21,080 bases of DNA from the NCBI GenBank assembly GCA_023415515.1, contig JAEZKH010000248.1:1-21080 (forward strand). The letters run 5' to 3'. The DNA comes from Actinomycetes bacterium. Its GTDB lineage: Bacteria; Actinomycetota; Actinomycetes; Mycobacteriales; Mycobacteriaceae. The translations under genes and the position numbers were made by a program. Positions 6,901-14,888 of the stretch are shown one piece after another; the stretch's first letter is position 1, and every line of letters starts with the position of its first letter. The notes under the pieces were generated by a model. The model saw only the letters and a list, made by a program, of their open reading frames with translations, was not told the DNA's origin and did no database searches.

Positions 6901-7588
6901 TCAGCTGATCCCCGGCGACGGGTTCTCTGATCCGCCCAGCGTCTCGGTAGACAGCCAAGGTGTCGCAGCCGGTTTCAGCCTAGTGCTGCCGAATGTCGCG
7001 GTCGGGGTGTTCAACCTGTCGAACATGTCGATGGCGGCCGATCTGAAGCTGCCGTTCATCGGTGACGAACCGACTGTTGGCTTCGCGTTCTGCTCGCGTG
7101 AGCGGCCGTTCACCGTTGCGGTGTTGTTCCTGGGCGGTGGGGGCTTTTTCGGTCTGCGGCTGAACCCGAAGAAACTTGTGCTCCTGGAGGCCGCAGTCGA
7201 GTTCGGTGCGACGCTGGCGCTGGACTTCGGCGTCGCTTCGGGCTCCGTGTCCTGCATGGCGGGTGTGTATCTGCGGCTTGAGGCCGACGATGGGTCGCTG
7301 ACGGGATATCTGCGCATTCGCGGCGAGGTCGACGTCCTCGGGCTCATCTCGGCGTGCATCGAGATGTACATGGGCCTCACCTATGAATTCGGCTCAGGCA
7401 AGGTCATCGGGCGAGCCACCATCACGGTCGAGGTCGAAGTGCTGTTGTTCTCGGGCTCGGTGTCGATCTCGGCGGAACGTAAATTCGCCGGTTCCAAGGG
7501 TGATCCGACCTTCGCCGATGCCCTGGGCCCCTACGCGGAGCCCGACTGCCCGTGGATCAGTTACTGCCAAGCCTTCGCCGAGGTGTGA
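3956..7588 (+). CDS. Giant uncharacterised protein 1 of the cassette (1210 aa)
   Basis: No known catalytic domain is recognised. The start is ATG 3956, 6 bases after GGAGAGG; a TTG two codons earlier is too close to that site. Residues about 1-150 are mixed alpha/beta with an early basic, Ala-rich helix. Around 405-460 there is a conserved-looking segment, WDVKGVPLTEWQHRTTLGRD followed by PFGHRAVYITETRR. Residues about 715-870 are Ala/Leu-rich helices. About 1035-1175 is a long run of alternating hydrophobic and polar residues with Gly turns (for example SLTGYLRIRGEVDVLG), suggesting an extended beta sheet or lipid-binding groove. The protein ends with a Cys-containing tail (DCPWISYCQ). There is no signal peptide and no clear transmembrane helix. 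It is 88 bases after the tyrosinase and one base before the next giant gene, so it is very probably in the same operon. Function unknown. Confidence 0.85.
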   Translation: MNRPVEREARAAARLLGVPAGDAARWASPGLLGRRLRLQVMRPRDHLVLTVTAVECEVSVDPHHVPWLKPVEGASQPRLIVTLPPQHVLEQVYQEMLGSDDPRAGQPEEPSLPAGARFSGPSRLAFTLSGGDLVELTVNGILTAMSRLTLAVVPLAEPRFIWHLWDALTTPALPGGQESVSGVFGRSGVAAAQSALDRVRATRTLTAAGLGEKVVALEPVARQAILAIPAAERARVVDGIAAGVVAGVGDIARIPIYIGRPSPRAPTADETALEVPSRLQLSPSERGAWTHAIGIDDAPGVTVELWNTRLGVRAGTADAPTVDEASADQRIVRAVWTRDLEIAWPSWIPRPSLPFRASLTPTNRIDIVDLSTGEAGSSWLLPAPDPVEVNALALTSLGAFMDVRGHWDVKGVPLTEWQHRTTLGRDQFVRVVEKGYLCPFGHRAVYITETRRRADPTLPDGGFAILWQRHYIILRERVRSYSDRGMPGVQVTIDPKVTPDINDPGADPIVFWPTIGAKEFAFSITAVDQDGTEHKYHAPLLFVLERRAEDGRPTKAEVYEKYALTDDGLHHVAGTPYEQLVRHDLGGKRVAIAPTGANGEATYETRVLRFTAELADDTCTPSMLFGEFVIPAVAATTGRKDALQLSYADAYTQYGFSPADNKGEVVLVNFEDTGPAALQFDSSDRSGGFLKPSQHIAGIARGSGPVSDVTAATTGGPADPTALFAGIGKLLGLFELADILEELGLDDIPSYAAQLLDIVGSVTGGISRAADLLSANPVAAQLNAAASALDALIHQIPAPTAGDFTTFITTTLSPAVAAGLAPGVLSTLGKAEAAIVERALGTVDTVIHPAAGSPIDPAALLASIAAGVPTAAALNHVHLEWRPPIKQWPGTARADAIFLPSDSRSLLVAVDVRGGDLVAQPSVEVLAQLTDFTLQLLPGLPLLHIPFKRLYFRTTTGAKTEIDVDLGELEWLGVLGFVDKLRQLIPGDGFSDPPSVSVDSQGVAAGFSLVLPNVAVGVFNLSNMSMAADLKLPFIGDEPTVGFAFCSRERPFTVAVLFLGGGGFFGLRLNPKKLVLLEAAVEFGATLALDFGVASGSVSCMAGVYLRLEADDGSLTGYLRIRGEVDVLGLISACIEMYMGLTYEFGSGKVIGRATITVEVEVLLFSGSVSISAERKFAGSKGDPTFADALGPYAEPDCPWISYCQAFAEV

Positions 7589-7589
7589 G

Positions 7590-10500
7590 ATGCCCCAGTC
7601 CGCCGTTTTCACCTTCCTGCCGCAGGACGAAGCCGCCGATGGGCAACTGCGCGCTGCGCTGTTCGTCTCGCCACGCCTGACACCGACTGGGCCTGACCAA
7701 ACCGTGTCGGACTTCCGGGCGTTCGCCAACTGGCCGGACGTCGTGGCAGAGAGTCGAATCGTCGTGGAGAACACCAACGGGCAGCGCACTGTCGTCGCGC
7801 CCGACCCGACCGACCTGAGCCCACAGCTGTGGCAGGACTACATTGCCGGCCTTCCGGTCACCGGGTGGACGTTCAACGATCTATCGCACACCGAGATCCG
7901 GTCGTTTCCCGCCCAGTCGATCCTTGCCGCGGCCCAAGGGCTCTACCATGCGGTGGCCGCGGCCAGCGGCGGTGAGCATCCGGATGCGCTGGCGGGCGGG
8001 CTGCGCGCCCTCGGCGGCGCGCATCTGCGGATCACCGGCGATCACCCGTTGCAGGAGCCGACTGGACGAGAGGCGTGGCGTGGCGCGCAGCGGGCCGCCG
8101 CCTCGGCCGAGTTGCGCCAAGGGATCGAAGCGCGAGTGAACAGCGCGCTGGACGATCGCCGCAGACAGCGCCACGAGACGCCGGATGATCTCGGACACGG
8201 CGGACCCGCGCCGGCCACCGCCGCGCTGGATCCCGCAGCCGCTCATGCCGACAGTTACAACGCGGCGCTCGATCTCGCCGAGGCGCGCCGGTTCTACGAC
8301 CGGCCTGAGGCGCGCGACCCACAGGCCGCGAACTATCCGAAGCCCGACCCCAATTACCAAGCGCCGCCACCGATTAACGACAAGCCCGACGTGCATGGCG
8401 TGCTCGCCGCGCTGGCCGATCACCCGCAGCTGCTGCGTCGCCTCGGCATCATCATTCCGTTCGAGCTCGACCCCGACTTCGTCGGTGCCGGCGCAGACCT
8501 GCGCGCCTACCTCCAGCACGATCTTCTCGCCGACAACGAGGTGACGCTGCAACCCTTGACGCGCACCGTCGCGGACTCGCCCTTCTTTCAGCCCGCCTCC
8601 GATACCGGCGACCTCCACCACGGCATGCTGCTGCTGGACGACCCTGACCGATACCACCTATCCCAAGTCGATGTTGATTCCACCGCGCTGCTGATCGAAC
8701 AACGCGTCGCGAACGTCTACTCGATCGCGGCAGCGGCCCAAGACGACGTCCCTGTCGCCACCGACCTGCCCGCACTGCGGTCCACCGGCTTCACGCTGTC
8801 CCGGCTCAAGCGGGCGCTGGTGCTCGAGCAGCGGATCGGCCGGGCCGCCGACAACGCCCGGGGTATCGAGCTCGGCAATGAGGTCGTCCTGTTCGCCGAG
8901 GACCTGGTGCGCGGGTATCGCGCCGACGTGCACGACGGCGCGGCATGGCGCTCGCTGATGCACCGCCACGTTTCCTACGTCGATGCGATCACCGATGACG
9001 AGCGGTTCGCAGTCGACGACGAGGCCTACCTCAAGAGCGCCACACTCACGCACACGCCCGGCGCCGCCGGCGCGCCCGCGTATCTCCATGAAGCGCTGCT
9101 CGGCTGGGACGGATGGTCACTGGCGGTTGCGCGTCCGGGAAGCCACATCCCGGCGCAGACGCCCGACGACGGTGATCCGCCGGTCACCGACGGTCCCGGT
9201 GACCCGTTTCCTGGCGACCTGAATCTGCGGCCGCAGACATCACTGGTCGCGGGCACGTTGCCTCGCTTGCGTTACGGCACCGCATACCGGATGCGTATGC
9301 GCACCGTCGATCTGTCGGGCACCTCGACGTCGTATCCGGGCGATGAGCATGCGTCGGCGGCGCAGGCGTTCAAGCGATTTCAGCCGATCGCGCATCCCGT
9401 TGTGGTGCAGCGGCATGCGGTCACCGAAGGTGAGTCGACGCTGCGCCTCGTCATCCGCTCAGGGTTGGCCGGCGACCCGGACGACGCCGGCGCCGCGTTG
9501 ACACCCCTAGCGCCGGGGACGTATGCGGACGATCTCAATAGCGTCGCGCCGCGCCGATTCGCAACCTATCGCGCGGGGTGCGAGCGGCATCTCGCGCCGC
9601 CGAAGGTGAGCCAGACCGACAGCGAACTGTTGGGCCGGTTCGATTCCGACGCGATCGGCGTGGCGGCCGCAGCGGCAGACTATCGCGCGGCGTATGCGCG
9701 GGCCCGCCGCGAGCAGGGCACGTTTCAGGACGTCCGGATTCTCTCGGCGAGCGACCCCGACGCCGACAGCCCCGCCGAGGGGATTCACCTCGTCCCGCCG
9801 TTGGCGCGCGACGGCGAGTTCACCGCCGCTCAGCTCGACGCGACGCTGGCCGCGTTGGGACGCGGTCAGGCACCCGATCCAGGCTTCGCAGTAGTGCACG
9901 ACACCGACAACGTGGCGGTGCCGTATCTGCCTGACGTTCTGGCCGCCGGGATCGCGCTGCGGTTCGAAGGTTCGGGCACCACGTCTGGATGGAGCCACAC
10001 CGAGATCCTGCCGCTGGGCGGTGATTGGCCCGACCTGGAAACGTGGCGGCTGGTGTTGGTCGACGGCCCAGCCCCGACGGTGACAACGACGGACCGGGTG
10101 GTGACGGTGAAGCTGCCGCCCGGCGGCACGGCACGGGTGCGGTCGTCGAGCACATTGGATGCGGCGACGTTGGATCTGCTCGGCCTGTGGGATTGGATCG
10201 CCGACACCGTTGCGCCGGCCGACCGGCCGAATGTGCTTGCTGGCAAGCATCAGATGATCACTCCGGGCGAAACGATCGTCCTCGTGCACGCGACGCAGCG
10301 GCCCCTTGTGCGGCCCGCATTCGCAACTCTGCGAGCGATACGGATCTACGGCGACACGCAGACCGGTTTCCGTGGCGTCCTGCACAACCAGTCGGCGACG
10401 ACAGGGCGGCTCGACGTCGACGCCGACTGGCGCGAGTGGTTCGACGATCCCGCGTCTGCAACGGCGCCGCACATGGTTGACGGCAAGACCGGGCACGCGT

Positions 10501-11717
10501 TCGACCTCCCCGTGGTGGACGGCGCCGACGCCATTCCACTGACTGACGCTGCCGAGTTTCACCACGAGTTCCACGACACGATCCACCGCGTCGTCAACTA
10601 CACCCCACGCGCGACCACACGGTTCCGCGAATACCTTCCGCCGCCGCTGGCCTCGGATCCGGCCGCATTGACCGTGGTCGGCGAGACCCGCACCATCCAT
10701 GTGCCGTGTTCGGTTCGCCCGGGAGCACCCCATGTGCACAGCGTCATGCCGACGTTGCGGTGGGACGACCTCGCCCAGGATCGGTTCGCGCCCCCGTCGA
10801 CGACCCGGCGCCGGCGAAGCGGCCTGCGGGTCTGGCTGACCCGTCCGTGGTTCATCTCCGGTGAAGACGAGATGCTCGGCGTCGTGGTCTCCGGTGAGGA
10901 CGGTGTGCTGCGCAGCACGGACCTGCGACGCAATCACGTCACCGTCTGGGGCAAGGACCCCATCCGTCCGACCGGTGAACTGACCGCGCCGATACCGCGC
11001 CCGCGTGACTTTCGCGGCGACGGTCTGCTCATCCGGGATCGGCTCACCCTGGCCGAGTTCGGCCAGACCCCGCCCGGACGCCACCCCGGCGTCACCGTTG
11101 TCGGCCATCCCGTGACCTACTCACCCGAGCGCGACATGTGGTTCGCCGACATCGACGTCGACCCCGGCGAAGCGGCGTGGCCATTCCTGCGGTTGGCGCT
11201 GACGAGGTTTCAGCCGTGGTCAGTGGAAGGTGCCGAACTGTCGCCGGTCGCCATGGTCGACTTTGTGCAGATCCTCAACGCACGCACGGCGTCGCTCACA
11301 CGGCCCGACGAGAACACCATCAGCGTGACGGTCTCGGGCATCTCGGATCGCCTTCCCGCCGCGGCCATCCTGCCGCCGAACGGCTTCCCGCTGCTGCCGC
11401 AGCTCACCGACCTGCGTCGAGGAGTGCGCGCCTGGATCGAGCGTCGAGGGCCGCTGGCAACCGACATCGACTGGACACCCGTCGGGGCGCCGAGCGAGCT
11501 GCGGCGAATCGACGAGGACGAAGTCGCCCGTGTGTGGTCTACGACGCTCGCACTGCCCGAGCCGATCCCGCCTAATCTGCCGGGAACAGACCCCGACGGC
11601 GGAGCATCCGAGTATCGAATCGTGGTCGGCGAATGGGAAACCCTCCCGTACGACGAAATTCTCAGCGACGGGGCGCCGATAGAACGATACGTCTACCTCG
11701 ACCGCTTCGGGCTATGA
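7590..11717 (+). CDS. Giant uncharacterised protein 2 of the cassette (1375 aa)
   Basis: The ATG at 7590 follows the previous stop by one base, which implies translational coupling; the long frame continues upstream to 7383 inside the previous gene but that overlap is unlikely. No catalytic family is recognised. Residues about 268-295 contain VHGVLAALADHPQLLRRLGI, a helical segment followed by a strand. Residues about 555-580 contain LPRLRYGTAYRMRMRTVDLSG, which has the look of the final strands of an Ig/fibronectin-like sandwich (…Y..R.R.VDL.G…). The rest is Asp/Pro/Arg-rich with predicted short strands and loops. There is no signal peptide or membrane helix. Codon usage is strongly GC-biased, more so than in the tyrosinase. 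The partner relationship with giant protein 1 is inferred from adjacency only. Confidence 0.85.
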   Translation: MPQSAVFTFLPQDEAADGQLRAALFVSPRLTPTGPDQTVSDFRAFANWPDVVAESRIVVENTNGQRTVVAPDPTDLSPQLWQDYIAGLPVTGWTFNDLSHTEIRSFPAQSILAAAQGLYHAVAAASGGEHPDALAGGLRALGGAHLRITGDHPLQEPTGREAWRGAQRAAASAELRQGIEARVNSALDDRRRQRHETPDDLGHGGPAPATAALDPAAAHADSYNAALDLAEARRFYDRPEARDPQAANYPKPDPNYQAPPPINDKPDVHGVLAALADHPQLLRRLGIIIPFELDPDFVGAGADLRAYLQHDLLADNEVTLQPLTRTVADSPFFQPASDTGDLHHGMLLLDDPDRYHLSQVDVDSTALLIEQRVANVYSIAAAAQDDVPVATDLPALRSTGFTLSRLKRALVLEQRIGRAADNARGIELGNEVVLFAEDLVRGYRADVHDGAAWRSLMHRHVSYVDAITDDERFAVDDEAYLKSATLTHTPGAAGAPAYLHEALLGWDGWSLAVARPGSHIPAQTPDDGDPPVTDGPGDPFPGDLNLRPQTSLVAGTLPRLRYGTAYRMRMRTVDLSGTSTSYPGDEHASAAQAFKRFQPIAHPVVVQRHAVTEGESTLRLVIRSGLAGDPDDAGAALTPLAPGTYADDLNSVAPRRFATYRAGCERHLAPPKVSQTDSELLGRFDSDAIGVAAAAADYRAAYARARREQGTFQDVRILSASDPDADSPAEGIHLVPPLARDGEFTAAQLDATLAALGRGQAPDPGFAVVHDTDNVAVPYLPDVLAAGIALRFEGSGTTSGWSHTEILPLGGDWPDLETWRLVLVDGPAPTVTTTDRVVTVKLPPGGTARVRSSSTLDAATLDLLGLWDWIADTVAPADRPNVLAGKHQMITPGETIVLVHATQRPLVRPAFATLRAIRIYGDTQTGFRGVLHNQSATTGRLDVDADWREWFDDPASATAPHMVDGKTGHAFDLPVVDGADAIPLTDAAEFHHEFHDTIHRVVNYTPRATTRFREYLPPPLASDPAALTVVGETRTIHVPCSVRPGAPHVHSVMPTLRWDDLAQDRFAPPSTTRRRRSGLRVWLTRPWFISGEDEMLGVVVSGEDGVLRSTDLRRNHVTVWGKDPIRPTGELTAPIPRPRDFRGDGLLIRDRLTLAEFGQTPPGRHPGVTVVGHPVTYSPERDMWFADIDVDPGEAAWPFLRLALTRFQPWSVEGAELSPVAMVDFVQILNARTASLTRPDENTISVTVSGISDRLPAAAILPPNGFPLLPQLTDLRRGVRAWIERRGPLATDIDWTPVGAPSELRRIDEDEVARVWSTTLALPEPIPPNLPGTDPDGGASEYRIVVGEWETLPYDEILSDGAPIERYVYLDRFGL

Positions 11718-11739
11718 CATGACCCCAGACAAATCTCTG

Positions 11740-11763
11740 CTCGTGCGGTGCACATCGCACGAG
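11740..11763 (+). terminator. Perfect 8-bp hairpin after giant gene 2
   Basis: CTCGTGCG (11740-11747), loop GTGCACAT and CGCACGAG (11756-11763) form a perfect stem 23 bases after the stop of giant gene 2. No U-tract follows. It may end or attenuate the four-gene transcript before the metallopeptidase-like gene, or serve as a regulator site. The rest of the gap to 11881 shows no gene. Confidence 0.5.
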
Positions 11764-11894
11764 ATAGTGGACAGCCTCTTCATGTCTCGGCCAATCAGTC
11801 GCATACCGGCCTGACTCTGCACCGCAGCCCGAGGCGCGTCGCGAAATGTCGAGACCCTGTCGCTAATTGAAGCCAACGAGCAAGGAGGCATTCC

Positions 11895-13163
11895 ATGGCC
11901 ATTTTGAATTCACCGCGATTTCAGGGCAGCGTGACGATCGAACAATGCCTCAACGGCGCGCGCACTATGCCGCCCAACAACGGGGCGTCACCCGAGACCG
12001 ACAACGATGCCGTAAGCCGGGTGCAGCGCGCTCTCGTCGACCTCGGCTACCTGTTGAGCTTCGATGAAGTCGACGGCAACTACGGCAACCGGACCGCGCA
12101 AGCCGTCTCGCGCTTCAAGTCCGATCGCGGAATCGCACCGTCGGACGGCATCGTCGGCCGAAGAACATCACAAGCGCTCGATGACGAATTCCCGCCTGGC
12201 GCAATGAGCCTGGGCGCGTTCGCGCCCTTCGTGGCTGCACAACGAGCCGACTTTACGGTCGCTGGTCTGCTCGACGAGCTGAATGGCCTCGCCGCGCTGC
12301 CCTGGGCCAACCAAACGGCAGTCTTCGCCCTTCAGGAACTCACCAATCAAAATCTTGCCGGAATTGTCCGCGCCTCCCAAGCAAACGACCTCAAGGCGCA
12401 GGTACCGGCATCCGAACATGCCAACATCGATCAGGTCGCGGCAACACTGCTCGCAGCGTTGCCCTCCGGCCCGTTCGGTTTCACGACACGATTCGACCAA
12501 GCCGGGTGGACACGTGCCCATATCATCTTCGGAGACTCCTACCTCGATCGCGCCGTCCCGGGCGGCGAACGCCATACGAGTGCGCAACTGTCCGTATCCC
12601 ACGAGCTCATCCATGTCCGCAACCGAGTCCTGGCGAATTCGTTGAAGGCCGAACCCGTCACCGCCGCCGACTATGCCGATGTCGCCTTCGCCAACGCCGT
12701 TGCCGCAGCGACAGGCGATCCGACGACGATGACGCGCGCCACCTTCGTCGAGGAGATCGCCTGCCGCCACCTCGCTTGGAAGGTCTATCAGGATCTCGTG
12801 GTCAACCACGCCCGAAGGATGCTCGCCAGCGGTGTGATCACCCGTGCGGCGGCTATCGCGGAACTGACGACAACATTGGCTGCGGGCCAGCTGTTTCGCT
12901 CCACAATCAAGTTCGCAGTCGACGGCGTGAACCCCATCCAGACGTACCTCGACAACGGGTACATGAGCGGTTTGCTGAACCCTCCGGCACCCGACTTCAA
13001 CCGGCAGACCGCTATCTGGATGCAGACCGCTAACCGCTTCAACTACCACAACGAGGCAGCAAGGACCGACGAGATCCGCGACGCGCTGACCAACGAGTTC
13101 AGCGCAGTTAGCCCCGGATTCGCGACTCCCGGTGTTGCTCCCGTGGGCCTCATCGGAGGCTGA
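11895..13163 (+). CDS. Peptidoglycan-binding-domain protein with HELIH zinc-peptidase motif
   Basis: This 422-aa protein starts at ATG 11895, 6 bases after a strong AAGGAGG. Residues about 36-97 form a PG_binding_1-type domain: AVSRVQRALVDLGYL, then DGNYGNRTAQAVSRFKSDRG and DGIVGRRTSQAL. The long C-terminal part contains VSHELIHVRN with the HExxH motif at H236-E237-x-x-H240. It is followed 46 residues later by FVEEIACRHLAW (E286/E287), which could supply the third zinc ligand as in gluzincins. The catalytic family is not recognised beyond that; a peptidase or cell-wall-directed effector is plausible. There is no signal peptide, which is odd for a wall-binding protein and suggests a non-Sec route or an intracellular use of the fold. 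It is the last intact cassette gene and may have its own promoter after the hairpin. Confidence 0.8.
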   Translation: MAILNSPRFQGSVTIEQCLNGARTMPPNNGASPETDNDAVSRVQRALVDLGYLLSFDEVDGNYGNRTAQAVSRFKSDRGIAPSDGIVGRRTSQALDDEFPPGAMSLGAFAPFVAAQRADFTVAGLLDELNGLAALPWANQTAVFALQELTNQNLAGIVRASQANDLKAQVPASEHANIDQVAATLLAALPSGPFGFTTRFDQAGWTRAHIIFGDSYLDRAVPGGERHTSAQLSVSHELIHVRNRVLANSLKAEPVTAADYADVAFANAVAAATGDPTTMTRATFVEEIACRHLAWKVYQDLVVNHARRMLASGVITRAAAIAELTTTLAAGQLFRSTIKFAVDGVNPIQTYLDNGYMSGLLNPPAPDFNRQTAIWMQTANRFNYHNEAARTDEIRDALTNEFSAVSPGFATPGVAPVGLIGG

Positions 13164-13380
13164 TCCACACCCACCGCCGTCGCGCCCGAACGGATGTCGG
13201 TGCCCGCTGGCGGCAGGTCCGCGAGGTTGGCTAGTACCAGGTCAGCGGCAGCGCGCGGACGCGCTCGGGTCGCTGGTTCGTACTGCGGAAAGCACCACGG
13301 CGATCGGACCGGCGATACGACGCCGTCGACCACATAGGTGACGACCACGTCGTCGAACGTGACTTAACGCACCGCCGTAC
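13164..13380. other. Gap between cassette and damaged SDR, possible gene remnant
   Basis: No convincing intact gene is present. On the minus strand a short frame reads DDVVVTYVVDGVV and continues into the 3' end of the metallopeptidase-like gene; the first part looks protein-like but has no ribosome binding site and no family I recognise. It may be debris of a gene that once lay downstream of the SDR. Confidence 0.3.
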
Positions 13381-14064
13381 TCATGCGGCGATGCTCCCGC
13401 CGCCGTCGACTCGAACGATCTGACCGGTGATGTATCCGGCGTCCTCGTCGAGCAGAGCGCAGATGGCATGGGCGATCTCGCGCGGCGCCGCAACGCGACC
13501 CAGCGGAATACTCTCCAGCAGCCGGGCTTCGCGCTCCGATCCGATCGGGCTGCGCTCGCGGTACAACTCTGTCTCGGTCGGCCCCGGCGCGACCGCGTTC
13601 ACCGTGATACCGGCCGCCGCCAGTTCATTGGCCCAGATCCGCGTGCACGCTTCCAGCGCCGCCTTCGCCGCCGCATACGGCGTTCGTTCGGGCGTCCTGA
13701 GCGTGGTCAGGCTCGTGACGTTGACGATGCGCCCCCATTGCGCGGCCAGCATCCCGGGCAGCGCCGCCTGCGTGACTTGAACGGCAACACGCACGTTGCC
13801 GGCATAGGTGTCGAACAGGTCGTCCAAGTCGATCGAGCCGATGCGGCCCATCCGCACGAAGCCGACGTTGTTCACCACCGCATCGATCGGGCCCGCCGCG
13901 AGAACGGCATCCAGGGCCTCCGCAGTTGCCGCGCGATCGGCGAAATCGACTTCCTGAAACTCACCGGGAAAAGTGGGCGGCCGCGTGCGCGCCAGGCCGA
14001 CCGGGACGTTGCCTGCTTCGCATATGAGGAGTCCCGATGCCGACGTTGCTGCAGCTGACGTCAT
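13381..14064 (-). pseudogene. Short-chain dehydrogenase/reductase lacking its NAD-binding N terminus
   Basis: The frame has clear SDR features: VVNNVG (63-68), Asn90, Ser118 in NVTSL, and YAAAK (Tyr130, Lys134), then the C-terminal AGYITGQIVRVDGGGSIA that is standard for the classical family. The TGxxxGxG dinucleotide-binding motif that should precede GNVPVGLAR by about 20 residues is absent. Homology seems to begin around 14022. The codons before it (14030-14064) are just the reverse strand of the divergent LysR gene's start. A deletion that removed the SDR start and the shared promoter region explains this. Without the Rossmann glycine motif the product is unlikely to bind NAD(P), so it is called a pseudogene, although the frame is open. 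Confidence 0.75.
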
Positions 14065-14633
14065 TGCTGACCGTCGTCAACGAGGGCAGCTTCACCGCAG
14101 CCAGCCTCCGACTCGGGATGTCTCAACCGGCCGTCAGCCATGCCGTGGGGACCCTCGAGAAGGAATTGGGTTCACCTCTGCTGGTTCGCGGCTGCGGCGG
14201 GCTCGCGCTCACCGACGCCGGGGTGTCAAGGCATGGACTCAGCGGTGATAGGTGACCAGGACATGGTGGCGGTGCTGCCCGCAGACAACCGGCTGGCAGC
14301 GCGGAACGAGGTCGACTACGTCGAGTTGGCCAAGGAGCCGTTCATCCTCTCGACTGGTGGTTGCGCCGAAGTGTTCATGCCGATGGCACGACGGCTTGGA
14401 GTGGACTTCGACGTGGCATTCGAGGCCCGTGAGATGTCGGCCGTCCTCGAGATGGCCCGGGCGGCCTCGGAGTCAGCATCCTGCCCAGCACAGGGCTGCC
14501 CCCACTCCCCGACGGCGTGGTGGTTCGGCCGTTGGTGCCCAAGACCGTTCGTCGACTCGGGGTGGCCGTCTCGGCGAGCGCGTCGGCGCCGGCACGGGCA
14601 TTCCTGGATCAGATCGCCGCACTCGAGCGGTGA
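14037..14633 (+). pseudogene. LysR-family regulator, internal deletion plus frameshift
   Basis: From ATG 14037, 5 bases after AGGAG, the frame gives a good LysR winged-helix N terminus: LLTVVNEGSFTAASLRLGMS and QPAVSHAVGTLEKELG, up to LALTDAG near 14220. That frame then stops at 14253-14255. A second frame resumes at about 14236 with a LysR effector-domain segment (DMVAVLPADNRLA, later FILSTGG). A further one-base shift near 14460 (one G missing in CGGGCGGCCTCGG) is needed to read GLGVSILPSTGLPPLPDGVV and on to the stop at 14631-14633. About 100 residues between the HTH and the effector domain are missing. The gene is divergent from the damaged SDR, the usual layout of a LysR controlling an SDR. 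Confidence 0.85.
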
Positions 14634-14888
14634 GCCTGGGATCCCGCGGGCGACACCCGGTCGTCGACACCGCCGCAACTCGAGACCGCGAGGAGTCGTT
14701 CGCGGGGTGTGAGGCTTTCGCCGGCGCGGATACTCGGCAGTTTCATGGCAGCCACCCTGAGCTCGAGAGGGTGACGGGGAGTGTCGAGCTTGACCCCGAA
14801 TCTCACCTCGTCGGCCGTCCCTAGGCGCTACGTTGGGCAAACCGCCTCTAGTCGTCACCGTCCGGCGGTCTACACAGGAGGTACGACG

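Noticed and set aside
9507..11108. Minus-strand frame of 533 codons inside giant gene 2
   Set aside because: It is Arg/Gly/Val-rich without any motif or start signal and mirrors the codon bias of the plus-strand gene.
13043..13348. Intact minus-strand gene of 101 codons after the cassette
   Set aside because: Its second half is antisense to the end of the metallopeptidase-like gene and no ribosome site is present; kept only as possible debris.
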